Assembly: GCA_964472305.1 (NCBI GenBank)
Contig: CAYYJR010000022.1
Coordinates: 1 to 64,000, forward strand
Origin: CAYYJR01 sp964472305
GTDB lineage: Bacteria > Armatimonadota > Hebobacteria > CAIYQO01
DNA length: 64,000 nt
Direction of reading: 5' to 3'
The translations under genes and the position numbers were made by a program. This document shows positions 52,487 through 61,384 of this stretch, piece by piece. Numbering within the stretch: the first letter of the stretch is position 1; each line of letters starts with the position of its first letter. Below the pieces are notes generated by a model. The model worked only from the letters and a program-made list of their open reading frames with translations. It searched no databases and was not told the origin of the DNA.

Positions 52487-53539
52487 TCAATCGTCGTCAT
52501 CCGACGCGAAAACGGCATCATCGTCAGGCAGACCGGCGGCAAACGCAGCGGCGATGGTCGCATCGCCTTCTACCCGGCGCAACAGCGTTACCACCGCTGT
52601 CCACTCGGTGAGGTGCATCACTTCGTCGCGAAAATGCCCGGCGCCGGGAAACCCGCGCAAGTACCAGCAGATGTGTTTGCGCATCTCACGTACGCCGATG
52701 CGATGGCCTTTGTCGGCAATGAGCAACTCGCCATGCTCGATCGCCATATGCACGCGTTCCGCCAGCGACGGTCCGGGCAGCATGTCACCGGTGCGCAGGT
52801 AGTGCGCCACCTGGTCGAACAGCCAGGGATTGCCTTGCGTGGCTCGGCCAATCATCACCGCGTCGCAGCCCGTCTCCGCGAACATGCGCCGGGCGTCTTC
52901 GCCGGTGCGCACGTCGCCGTTGCCGATCACCGGGATGCCCAGCGCCGCTTTCACCGCGCGAATCACCTGCCAATCGGCACGTCCCGCGTTGTGATGCCCC
53001 TTACCCGGGCGCGGATGCACGGTCACCGCGGCCAGTCCTTCCTCCTCCGCCACCCGCGCCACATCGAGGGCGGTGGGGCCGTCGGGTTGCCAGAACGCGC
53101 GCATCTTCACCGTCACCGGCAGCGGCGTGGCGGCGCGCACCGCGCGAAACGTTGCACGCACCAGCGTCAGGTCGCGCATCATCGCCGCCCCCGCGCCCTG
53201 CCGTGTCACCTTCGGCACTCCGCAGCCCATGTTGATGTCGATCAGATCCGGCCCGAAGGGAGTAATCAACTCCGCCGCGCGTGCCAGGTGTTCCGGATGC
53301 TGCCCGAAAATCTGCACTGTCACCGGATGCTCGCCGGGGTCGATGCGCACCATGCACTGCGTGCGCCGATTGTTGTAGACCAGCGCATTGCTGCTGACAA
53401 ATTCCGACACCACCATGCCAGCTCCGTGGCGGTGGCACAGGATGCGAAAGCTCCGGTTGGTAATGCCCGCCATCGGCGCCAGCACCAGCGCGGGCGAAAA
53501 GGTGATATGCGCAATCGTGCATGATGCGGGAAATGACAT
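52487..53539 (-). CDS. dusB: tRNA-dihydrouridine synthase
   Basis: This 350-residue FMN enzyme reduces specific tRNA uridines to dihydrouridine. The TIM-barrel opening LAPMAGITNRSFR, the SEFVSSNAL block and the catalytic Cys106 in DINMGCGVPKV are present, followed by the GNGDVRTGEDARRMF and IGRATQGNPW phosphate-binding motifs. Most DusB proteins read GCPVPK; here the residue after Cys is Gly. A helical tRNA-binding domain and an acidic DDDD tail end the protein. It begins the three-gene minus-strand unit. Confidence 0.93.
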   Translation of the reverse strand: MSFPASCTIAHITFSPALVLAPMAGITNRSFRILCHRHGAGMVVSEFVSSNALVYNNRRTQCMVRIDPGEHPVTVQIFGQHPEHLARAAELITPFGPDLIDINMGCGVPKVTRQGAGAAMMRDLTLVRATFRAVRAATPLPVTVKMRAFWQPDGPTALDVARVAEEEGLAAVTVHPRPGKGHHNAGRADWQVIRAVKAALGIPVIGNGDVRTGEDARRMFAETGCDAVMIGRATQGNPWLFDQVAHYLRTGDMLPGPSLAERVHMAIEHGELLIADKGHRIGVREMRKHICWYLRGFPGAGHFRDEVMHLTEWTAVVTLLRRVEGDATIAAAFAAGLPDDDAVFASDDDD

Positions 53540-53662
53540 GGGATATGCGCGACATTATAACACATTCAGCCACGGCGCGCGGGAAAGGACGATCTCGCGG
53601 AGCCCGGTGATTTATGGTACAACACACGAGGCCCGCTACATCGGGTGTCGCACGGGAGCCGA

Positions 53663-54505
53663 TCACTTCAACCGGGCGATCTTCACTCCAACAACGCGTG
53701 TGGGAGCGGCGGTGAGGTAGTCGGCCAGCGGCACGGTGACGACGCGGCCGGCGGTCAGGCTGGCATGCTGCACCAGCACGATGCCGTCGCGCACGCGCAA
53801 CAGCCCGACGTGGCCGGCGATGATGCCGGGGGTATCGATGACGAAAATCGCCAGGTCGCCGGTTTTCAGCAGGGGCAGCACGTTTTTCACGCGTTCACGG
53901 GGGATGTAGCTGGTGGTCGCCTGTTCCTCGGGCAGATCGCTGTATTGCGCCAGGCCTTTTCCGGCGAAAAATTTACCGCGCGCGATGGTTTTCGTCATTG
54001 TCGCCGTGGTGCCCGCGCCCACTTCGTCGGTGACGTCGCGTAACAACCAGGCGTTGGCGGGCAGCCAGTCGGAGACAGTGTAGTGGTTGCGCCAGCGGTA
54101 ATCAACCTTGCCGTCGCGATAACGAATGCGACGCAGGATGTCGGGGAAATGCGCGTAGTCGGGAGCCAGCGCCAGCGCCAGCACCTGCTCGACGTAGGTC
54201 ACGCAATCGACGTGGGCGAAATCGCACAGCGGATCGGGATCCGGCGTGCCGCCCGGCCCTTCGCCCAGCGGATCGGCCACATAGGCGGCATTGAGCGCCG
54301 CCAGATCAGCCCACAACGCTAGGCGCCGCGTCAGCGGCAATTCCCCCGTCACCGCGAACGCCGCCCCCCACTGCTTCGTGGTGAAGGACGCCGGATTACC
54401 GCACGGCAACAGCGCCTCGCCTCGCGCCGACATGATGCGCCACCCTCCCGTTGCGAGCACGAGCGTCGATATGCAACAGATCATCAGCAAGCCACCACGC
54501 ATCAT
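53663..54505 (-). CDS. DUF1460 (NlpC/P60-like amidase) exported protein
   Basis: This 280-residue protein matches DUF1460, cysteine peptidases/amidases related to N-acetylmuramoyl-L-alanine amidases. The catalytic Cys101 is in FAHVDCVTYVEQVLAL and the likely His is in GHVGLL. A hydrophobic N-terminal segment (about 5-21) suggests export or anchoring. The start at 54505 has GGGAGAG upstream. It follows the TIGR03790 gene by 26 bases and is the last gene of that run. Peptidoglycan is the probable substrate. Confidence 0.83.
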   Translation of the reverse strand: MMRGGLLMICCISTLVLATGGWRIMSARGEALLPCGNPASFTTKQWGAAFAVTGELPLTRRLALWADLAALNAAYVADPLGEGPGGTPDPDPLCDFAHVDCVTYVEQVLALALAPDYAHFPDILRRIRYRDGKVDYRWRNHYTVSDWLPANAWLLRDVTDEVGAGTTATMTKTIARGKFFAGKGLAQYSDLPEEQATTSYIPRERVKNVLPLLKTGDLAIFVIDTPGIIAGHVGLLRVRDGIVLVQHASLTAGRVVTVPLADYLTAAPTRVVGVKIARLK

Positions 54506-54531
54506 CGCTCTCCCACGGTGATCAAATACCA

Positions 54532-57500
54532 TCACTTTTCCCCGGTACCCGTGGGTGGTAACCTTCCGGGTACATTTCCCTGGATGATGATAACCAGCCA
54601 CTGCTCTTTCACGATGACGAGTCCGCCCGTCGGATTGGTGAACGTCAGGGTAAAACGCTTGCCGGCCGGCTTCTCTTTTTCATTATGGATCAGTGGGATG
54701 GTAATCAGGCGCTCCCCAGCCTCGCCATCTTCCCAGGTCAAGGTGCCCGCGACGCCGCGGTAGTGGATACCGTCTTTCGCGTCGGTCGCCGGCTCCGGTT
54801 TCCCGCCAGGCAGAATATGACCATCCCGCGTTGCGAATTGCACGGAAACCTTCCCCGCAGTCTCGCCATTGCGAACCATGGAGACGACCAACGCCTCATC
54901 CGTGGCGCGCGCGTAGAGCATGTCCGACACACCATACGCCCCTCGCTCGGGCTGGACATCGACGACGCCGTGCGGAGGATTATTCACCGTCAGCGTTGCG
55001 ACATTGGAGATGACCGCACCGGCCGCGTTGCTCACCCGGGCGCGTACGTGCAGTCCGTTTTCTTTCGCAGTCACCGCGGGCAATGCCAACATGAACTGGT
55101 TCGGGTGTTCCCGCAGCACCGCCCATTGCGTGCCATCCATGCTCGTTTCCCAGGCGATTGCTAACGGATAGGTGGCGCCCGGTATAGAGACACTCATGCG
55201 GGCAGGACGCCCCACGGGTACCGTGCAATCCGCCACCCGCGCCTCGGTCGGCGCCAGCACCAGCTTACCGTCATCGGTTAATGCCACGGTGCACTGCAGT
55301 GTGGCCGTCACCTCGCCGCCACCCGCTTGTTCCACAGCGGCGCAACGGACAACGTAAGTTCCGGCTATCCGCGGAGTCAGCACAAATTGCCCCGTCCGCC
55401 CCACGGTGGATGTTTCGTCCACCGTCGCCGCCGATCCCGCGGGTTGCAACATAATGGCACAGCGATACCTGAGGTAGAGTCCGCGCGCATCATCGGGATC
55501 GTTCGCTTCCATGCTGATGCGGATGCTCTTCTGATCGGGAGAATTGACTTGCACCGTGGGTGGTCGCTTGAACTCCGGCAGCTTGCTCGGCGTCACCTTC
55601 ACTGCCAACGCGCCGGTCTTCCCACCCGCGACGGCAGTAAGCCGGTATTCCCCGGCTTGCGCGGCGGGGAGCAGACGCACGCTCTCGCGTGAGAGCGACA
55701 CCAGCGTGCCAGCCGGCGCGATGCTCCAGGTGAGCGGCGGTTGCATCGGCATGCGTCGTCCAAACTGGTCCGCCAAAAACGCGCCGCAATCGAGCGGAAT
55801 GCCTTGCGCGACCGTCGCCCGCGCGGCGACCGGTGAGATGTTGACTGCCGTGGCTGTTGGGACGATTTCGACCGGCACGGTGGCGATTGCGCAGGCCGTC
55901 CCATCGGAAACCAGCGCGCGCAGCAGGTAGTGCCCGGCAGCGGAGAAGGTGGCGACCGTCGCCCGTTCATTCGTCGTAAAAGACACCGGAGCCAGCCCAT
56001 CGAGGTTGTTGATGATCGGCGCGGCGCCGACCGTCCAGCGAGTGGTCAGCGGACCGGCGCCGTCCGCGGTCATCGTCAACGTGAGTTGATTTCCGGTGAG
56101 GGTCACCGGACGCGGCGCCGTGAGATCAACGGTCTTCCCGTCCGCCAGCAGACTGGTGATGCGTGGTGCAGGCGTTCCGGGGAGGACCGGAGCGGCGCAC
56201 CAGGCTTTGGGCAATGGCGCGAGCCGGACGAATGGTCCCCCACGCAGCCAGATCTCGACGGCGAAATTCGTATTGCCGGGCAGCGCGCGCAAGCGGAACA
56301 GGTGCCAACCCGCCTGCAGCGCGACCGGTCCATACAGACCATTCTTCCCCCGCAGCAGGCGAGTGCCGTCGATGGCCCACTCGCGCAGGTTCACACGATC
56401 AGTGGGGGCGCCGAATTCATACACCGCATTCGCCGGCACGGCAACCCACAGCGACAACTCGATTCCCGGTTTTTTCGCATAATCGATCTTTGCCCAGTTT
56501 TCCACAATGCCGGGGCACGGTGTCTGCGCACTGACCTCAACCCTGTCACCGGCAGCTTCGATCACACCTTCAGCGGCAGGGGTCTCCCAGGCGAAAGCCG
56601 TTGCCGCGGCTTCGGGGAAGACACGGAGACGCGCAAGTCCGCGTCCGAGCACGGGCGCTGTCGTCGCGGGTCGCTCTACCCAGATCGTCTCCAGCGTGAT
56701 CGGCATGCTGCTGATCTCCCGACCGTCCGGGAGCGTCGCCACCGCACGAACCGTGCAGCGTCCGGCGAAGGGGAATTGCTCGCCGGGCACGTCGACAACG
56801 ACGCCCACCGGCAATGGAGCGAGCGTGCGTCCGCAGGCACGCAACTCAACCGTCGTGATGTCCGGCATCCCGTCCACGGTGGCCGAAAACGCGTTCTTCC
56901 GGTCATAAAGCACACGGGCGGGCGCACGCAATTCGACGGACTTGCCGGTGTTGCCGACGAGAATCGGCAGCACGCCTTCTCCCTGCGTGCGTACCGGATC
57001 GGCATTATAGGCGACAACGCGCAACTCATGCCAGCCATCCGTCAACGAGGATGTATCGAGGGTGAAGCCGTTGGGCGTTCGTATCGCCTTCACCGGTTCA
57101 TCTGCCGCTTCACAGCGCAAGCGACGCCCATCGACAAAGAGGTCGAGAGTCGGAAGCAGTGGAAGCTCACCCGTTGCGACCGCCCGGATGTTGACCGTTC
57201 CCTTCAGCGTCGTACCGGGAGTGGGTGCGGTAATCATCACCTTCGGGAAATGCGCAAACGGTTGCATGAGCGGATCACCCACGCAAATGATTTCCCGTGG
57301 GAGCTGGATGGATTCCCAGAATGCTTCCGCCAATGAGGCACCCTGGCGTAAATACGTATGGATATGCGCGTGAGGGAACTTGCCGGCGATAGCATACGGT
57401 TCGGCCATGGTGCCCGCGGAACCATCGGCGCCGGCTGCCAGCCAGTCGGTACACTTCATCTGTGCCGGCGAGTCCAGAAAGCCGCCGCAACTGGTCAGGT

Positions 57501-58317
57501 GATCAACCCATGCACCGGGGAGATATTGATTGCCTTGCACTACCTCGGTGGAAGCGATACCCACCACGCCACCGAGGATATCGCTGCGGTTGCGCACCCA
57601 TACGCCATCGATAATGGAGTATGGCATCTGAAGTTGATCCCAGATCGGACGCACCGCGGCAATCTCCCACTCGCGCGTGGTGCTGCGGACGTCGCCGTTC
57701 AGCGGCCAGTAGATGACTCCCTGGGGCGCTGAAGCATCCGCTATTTTCGCTCTGGTGATGGCGGCCATCGCTGCCGCCGGTGATAGCGCCAGACGATTGG
57801 TGGGAGCCACCTGACTGATCGGCCAATAGGTTTTCCCCTGGCACAACGTCCGTGCATCGAGCATGGCGGCGGGTTGGTATGGCATCGCGCGATACCCCGC
57901 GTTGAGATCATTTCCCGCGGGTTGCTGCGTTTGACTATAATTGGGCGAAAGGTAGAGGAACGACTGGAACGAAAGCGTGCCGCTCGGTATAGAGTATCCG
58001 CTATTGAGCGGTCCGGTGCCGGCGAGGGCAATGGCTTGAAGTTGCTCCTCCACTCCGCGCGCCTTCAATGTCGATCGCAGTTGCTCGACCAGCGTCCAGC
58101 CCTGCTCACGTGAATAACCGGACTGCAGCGACATCGGCACCATGTTGCGCTCGGGGATGCCGCGCACTTGCTGGTAGTGACTGGCCATTGTCAGTGAAAC
58201 GGGATCGCCGTGGTCATACAGGACGATGAGCCCCGTCGGGCCGCCTCCCGCCAGCACGGTTCGCGCCAACAACGCGATGACGCACCAGAGCCACCAGACA
58301 CGCCGGTACAGCATCAT
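54532..58317 (-). CDS. Very large secreted TIGR03790-family protein
   Basis: This 1261-residue exported protein begins with a signal peptide ending about residue 24 and a TIGR03790 domain (about 25-360): IVLYDHGDPVSLTMASHY at the front and SCGGFLDSP, AGKFPHAHIHTYL and GDPLMQPF at the end. The domain has a gingipain/caspase-like layout, but its activity is unproven. Ig-like domains, a PA14-like segment (about 600-720), more beta-sandwich domains and a Calx-beta-like C-terminus (GTLTWEDGEAGERLITIPL) follow. Typical members are a few hundred residues. The start may be the ATG at 58317 or 58314. Confidence 0.82.
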   Translation of the reverse strand: MMLYRRVWWLWCVIALLARTVLAGGGPTGLIVLYDHGDPVSLTMASHYQQVRGIPERNMVPMSLQSGYSREQGWTLVEQLRSTLKARGVEEQLQAIALAGTGPLNSGYSIPSGTLSFQSFLYLSPNYSQTQQPAGNDLNAGYRAMPYQPAAMLDARTLCQGKTYWPISQVAPTNRLALSPAAAMAAITRAKIADASAPQGVIYWPLNGDVRSTTREWEIAAVRPIWDQLQMPYSIIDGVWVRNRSDILGGVVGIASTEVVQGNQYLPGAWVDHLTSCGGFLDSPAQMKCTDWLAAGADGSAGTMAEPYAIAGKFPHAHIHTYLRQGASLAEAFWESIQLPREIICVGDPLMQPFAHFPKVMITAPTPGTTLKGTVNIRAVATGELPLLPTLDLFVDGRRLRCEAADEPVKAIRTPNGFTLDTSSLTDGWHELRVVAYNADPVRTQGEGVLPILVGNTGKSVELRAPARVLYDRKNAFSATVDGMPDITTVELRACGRTLAPLPVGVVVDVPGEQFPFAGRCTVRAVATLPDGREISSMPITLETIWVERPATTAPVLGRGLARLRVFPEAAATAFAWETPAAEGVIEAAGDRVEVSAQTPCPGIVENWAKIDYAKKPGIELSLWVAVPANAVYEFGAPTDRVNLREWAIDGTRLLRGKNGLYGPVALQAGWHLFRLRALPGNTNFAVEIWLRGGPFVRLAPLPKAWCAAPVLPGTPAPRITSLLADGKTVDLTAPRPVTLTGNQLTLTMTADGAGPLTTRWTVGAAPIINNLDGLAPVSFTTNERATVATFSAAGHYLLRALVSDGTACAIATVPVEIVPTATAVNISPVAARATVAQGIPLDCGAFLADQFGRRMPMQPPLTWSIAPAGTLVSLSRESVRLLPAAQAGEYRLTAVAGGKTGALAVKVTPSKLPEFKRPPTVQVNSPDQKSIRISMEANDPDDARGLYLRYRCAIMLQPAGSAATVDETSTVGRTGQFVLTPRIAGTYVVRCAAVEQAGGGEVTATLQCTVALTDDGKLVLAPTEARVADCTVPVGRPARMSVSIPGATYPLAIAWETSMDGTQWAVLREHPNQFMLALPAVTAKENGLHVRARVSNAAGAVISNVATLTVNNPPHGVVDVQPERGAYGVSDMLYARATDEALVVSMVRNGETAGKVSVQFATRDGHILPGGKPEPATDAKDGIHYRGVAGTLTWEDGEAGERLITIPLIHNEKEKPAGKRFTLTFTNPTGGLVIVKEQWLVIIIQGNVPGRLPPTGTGEK

Positions 58318-58330
58318 TCCCTCCCGTGAT

Positions 58331-59308
58331 TCACGCTCCGTATGGACGCAGCCAGGCGGGGCGGGAGCGAGATATTTCCACTTCAAAGGCATCGAGCAAG
58401 CCGCCGACGGGCGGGTTGAACTTGCGCACGGTGACGGTCACCTCGACCACCGAGGCACATTCCTGCAGAATGGCGGTGGCGATGTGCTCAGCCATCGCTT
58501 CGAGCAGGCAGAATTCACGTCCGGTTTGAATGCGCTCGATGAGGCGAAAGATGACGGGGTAGTTGACGGTGGCAGCCAGTTCGTCGGTCAGGCCCGGCCA
58601 TTGCAGGTCCAGCCGCAGGTCGATATCCACCGCGAAGCGGATACCTTGCTCGCGCTCCTGCGGGAAGGCGCCGTGATGCCCGTAAAAGACCATGTTGCGC
58701 AGACGCAGGTGGTCGCCGGCCTGTTGACCTTTGCCGCAATCGACGATGCCGCGCTCGGTGATGATCAGATCGACCGGCATATCGTGCTCGGCGCTGGGCA
58801 CGTGCGCCGCCAACTGGCAGGCAAAGGCGATCGCCACTCGCCAGCCTTCGCTCAACACCAGCAGCGAATCGTAATACCCCGCGCCGTAGCCGATGCGGTT
58901 GCCCGCGGTGTCGAACACCACGCCGGGCACGATGAACAACTCCACCTCGGCCGGATCCACCACGGGCAGATCGGACGTGGGTTCGAGGATGCCATAAGGA
59001 CCGGGAACAAGCTGGTCGAGCCGCGTGATGGCGTGCAGTGCCAGCCGGCGCTCCGCGGGCAGCGTGCGCGGCAGCACCACGCGCTTGCCTTGGGACAGCG
59101 CCGCGCGCACGATGGGCTCGGTGTGCACTTCCTGGCCGAACGCCAGGTAGCTGCATATCGTGCGCGTGGTCGCGAAGATGGGCAATCCGCAGAGGGTGTC
59201 GGCGATGAGCACGCTCCACGTGCGCACCTCATCCGGGGTAGCCGCGTTGCGGCGGGCAAGAACCGCCGCGCGCAATTCTTTTTTCACGGGCCGCAGATCA
59301 ACACGCAT
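58331..59308 (-). CDS. Fused 5-formyltetrahydrofolate cyclo-ligase and dihydroneopterin aldolase
   Basis: This 325-residue protein joins two folate enzymes. Residues about 6-195 form 5-FCL (VPGVVFD, GYGAGYYDSLL), which recycles 5-formyl-THF. Residues about 199-318 form dihydroneopterin aldolase FolB (MVFYGHHGAFPQERE, TVNYPVI, CLLEAMAEHIA, VTVRKFNPPVGG), with Glu218/220, Tyr250, Glu270 and Lys296 at the active-site positions. The two reactions are not consecutive in the pathway. The gene lies between smpB (22 bases) and the TIGR03790 gene (13 bases). Both halves look intact. Confidence 0.88.
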   Translation of the reverse strand: MRVDLRPVKKELRAAVLARRNAATPDEVRTWSVLIADTLCGLPIFATTRTICSYLAFGQEVHTEPIVRAALSQGKRVVLPRTLPAERRLALHAITRLDQLVPGPYGILEPTSDLPVVDPAEVELFIVPGVVFDTAGNRIGYGAGYYDSLLVLSEGWRVAIAFACQLAAHVPSAEHDMPVDLIITERGIVDCGKGQQAGDHLRLRNMVFYGHHGAFPQEREQGIRFAVDIDLRLDLQWPGLTDELAATVNYPVIFRLIERIQTGREFCLLEAMAEHIATAILQECASVVEVTVTVRKFNPPVGGLLDAFEVEISRSRPAWLRPYGA

Positions 59309-59330
59309 GTGCTTTTAAGCCTCGCAACGG

Positions 59331-59792
59331 TCAGTCGTTACCGTGCTTCAGCGCGCGCTCGCGTTCGCGCGCCACCTCGCGTTCGGCAATCGCTTCGCGC
59401 TTATCGTATTGTCGTTTACCGCGGGCCAGTCCCAATTCCACCTTGGCACGGCCGTGGACCAGGTATATTTTCAACGGAATCAGCGTTAATCCTTTTTCAC
59501 GCGTTTTCCCCAGCAAGCGACGAATTTCGTCGCGGCGCAACAGCGCTTTGCGCACGCGCAACGGATCCACGTTCTCGCGGTTCCCCTGTGCATATGGACT
59601 GATATGCAGGTTGTGAATCCACACTTCACCCTGATCCACGCGCGCGTAACTGTCACGCAGGTTGCCTTTGCCTCCGCGCAAGGATTTGATTTCTGTGCCG
59701 GTCAACACCAGCCCCGCTTCCACGGTTTCCAATATTTCGTATTCGTGCCAGGCCTTGCGATTATCGACCAGCACGCGATGGTCTTCTGCCAT
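59331..59792 (-). CDS. smpB: SsrA-binding protein
   Basis: This 153-residue protein brings tmRNA to stalled ribosomes. The typical blocks NRKAWHEYEILETVEAGLVL, TGTEIKSLRGGKGNLRDSYA, ENVDPLRVRKALLRRDEI and KVELGLARGKRQYDKRE are all present. The start at 59792 gives the normal length and has GGGGAAGG upstream; the frame continues open to 60101 without support. The tmRNA gene itself is not seen in the window. Confidence 0.95.
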   Translation of the reverse strand: MAEDHRVLVDNRKAWHEYEILETVEAGLVLTGTEIKSLRGGKGNLRDSYARVDQGEVWIHNLHISPYAQGNRENVDPLRVRKALLRRDEIRRLLGKTREKGLTLIPLKIYLVHGRAKVELGLARGKRQYDKREAIAEREVARERERALKHGND

Positions 59793-60006
59793 GCAACCTT
59801 CCCCGCAACGCCCCACACCCGCCACGACGTGCGTCATGCCGGGTGTGGGCAGTCGAACTATGGCGAGACGTTCTTCCCGGTGCGCGGTTATCTCGCGGAA
59901 CTTTTCCATGGCAGACCACAGGTAAAAGGATTCTGCCTGTGGTCCAGGATGGAAAATTCTCCACGATGCGCCGGTGCGTACATCTCTTCTCGCGCAGAAT
60001 GCGCCG

Positions 60007-60273
60007 TTATTGCGTGAAGATTTGCGCGTTCTTGGGACGGCGGCCGCGCCGGCGCGGAGCCGGTGCCGGCTCAACGCTGGCCTCGTGGCGCAAAGCTTCA
60101 ATTTGCGCGTCGATTTCGCGAATGCGTTCCATAAAACGCTCGCGACGGCGTGCCAACGTCCCGATCTTGCGCTCGGCGACTTTGCCGGTACGTTTCAATT
60201 GCCGACGCCGCTCACGCAGCATCGCCATGGTCTCTTCGACTTCCTGCAAGTTCATATCCTCAATGGTCGGCAT
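60007..60273 (-). CDS. Small basic coiled-coil protein with AT-hook-like tail
   Basis: I do not recognise this 88-residue protein. Residues about 8-65 form a charged coiled coil (EETMAMLRERRRQLKRTGK). The tail is proline- and arginine-rich: APAPRRRGRRPKNAQ, close to AT-hook cores (RGRP-like). It may bind DNA or RNA. GGGGGGAG precedes the start. A convincing promoter with an extended -10 lies upstream, so the gene is probably real and independently expressed. Confidence 0.68.
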   Translation of the reverse strand: MPTIEDMNLQEVEETMAMLRERRRQLKRTGKVAERKIGTLARRRERFMERIREIDAQIEALRHEASVEPAPAPRRRGRRPKNAQIFTQ

Positions 60274-60320
60274 GGTGAATTCTCCCCCCAATGTTCTGCG
60301 CATGCATAATGCTGGAACGG

Positions 60321-60349
60321 AGTGTAGCATAAACCACTGAATTTGACAA
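60321..60349 (-). promoter_or_regulatory. Promoter for the small coiled-coil gene
   Basis: On the minus strand TTGTCA (60349 to 60344) and TACACT (60326 to 60321) are spaced by 17 bases, and TGC directly precedes the -10, making it extended. The start codon lies about 50 bases downstream. Confidence 0.55.
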
Positions 60350-60605
60350 TTGTGTTTTGCACAACATTTCAACTTTATTCTTTCGCGGCTTGTACGGAGA
60401 TTGCATCGCCTTTCGATCCGCATTCCCATCAATGAAGGACGGTACGCAAAGTGTGACGTTTTCATGCGCATTATGGCAAGCACTTGTTTTATCGTGTCGG
60501 GTTTCACGGGAAAATGTCAGCACGAAATCTCCGTTCGAGCACAGCAGGATTTTCCACACCTGAGCGCGAAAGTAGATAAAAGCGTTATCATAACGGAGGC
60601 GAAAC

Positions 60606-61304
60606 ATGCGGATATTATTATGCGTCTGCCTCGCCGGTCTGGTACTGGGCTTGCTGGGATGCAGTCACCAGGCCACGCCGGGTGAGGCCGAGAGCGCCCT
60701 GGTGAACCGGGCGGCTGATCTGATCGGGCCGGCGGACCGGTATCACGCCACGGTGACCGGCTTGACCGCCACCCGGGTGAAATCCATCTGTTTCGTCGCG
60801 GTCGGGATGAAACCCGATCCCAACCAGATCATCGATCCGCTCACGCTCACCCTGAACGACGTCCAATACCAGGCGCAGCCGTTTCATGTGACCAGCGTGG
60901 GCGACGTGTCTTTTGAGGCACGCATCAGTGAGGCGGCGGTGAACAGTAATCTGCGCCAGCAGGGCCGTACCACCTCCACGAATTTAAAAAATGTGCGCGT
61001 GGAATTTCAACGCGGGCTGGTGAAAATTACCACCAGCGTACCGGTCATGAACGCCATCGATGTGCCGGTAGCCACCACGGGCCGCCTGGTGCTGGTGGAC
61101 GGCGTCCGCGCGAATTATGAGCTGCAAACGGTGCGCGTCAACGGCCTCGGTGTACCGGCTACGCTCCGGGGATTGCTCACCAGCCTGGTGAATCCACTGG
61201 TCGATCTGTCGGGTTTGCGCTTCACCCCGCGCGCCACCCGCGTGACCATCGAGCCCGGCGCCATCATCCTGCGGGGCAGAGCGCTGCTGCGCACGCTCGA
61301 TTAA
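60606..61304 (+). CDS. LmeA-like (DUF2993) lipoprotein
   Basis: This 232-residue protein has a lipoprotein signal ending LLGC (Cys19) and a body matching the DUF2993/LmeA family. The evidence is repeated amphipathic beta strands such as RVKSICFVAVG and VRVEFQRGLVKI. Family members bind phospholipids or lipid-linked precursors in the envelope. A -10-like TATCAT and a GGAGG lie just upstream. It is divergent from the small coiled-coil gene; 80 bases separate it from the MBL gene. Confidence 0.78.
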   Translation: MRILLCVCLAGLVLGLLGCSHQATPGEAESALVNRAADLIGPADRYHATVTGLTATRVKSICFVAVGMKPDPNQIIDPLTLTLNDVQYQAQPFHVTSVGDVSFEARISEAAVNSNLRQQGRTTSTNLKNVRVEFQRGLVKITTSVPVMNAIDVPVATTGRLVLVDGVRANYELQTVRVNGLGVPATLRGLLTSLVNPLVDLSGLRFTPRATRVTIEPGAIILRGRALLRTLD

Positions 61305-61384
61305 CGGTGCGATTGCTCGACACATCCTCCTGACAGGGCGCAAGGCGCATGTTATAATAAAAGGAATTCCGTGGTGGAGCGCCC

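Noticed and set aside
60343..60348. Perfect TTGACA on the plus strand upstream of the lipoprotein gene
   Set aside because: No acceptable -10 lies 16-18 bases downstream, and the same bases are explained by the minus-strand promoter.
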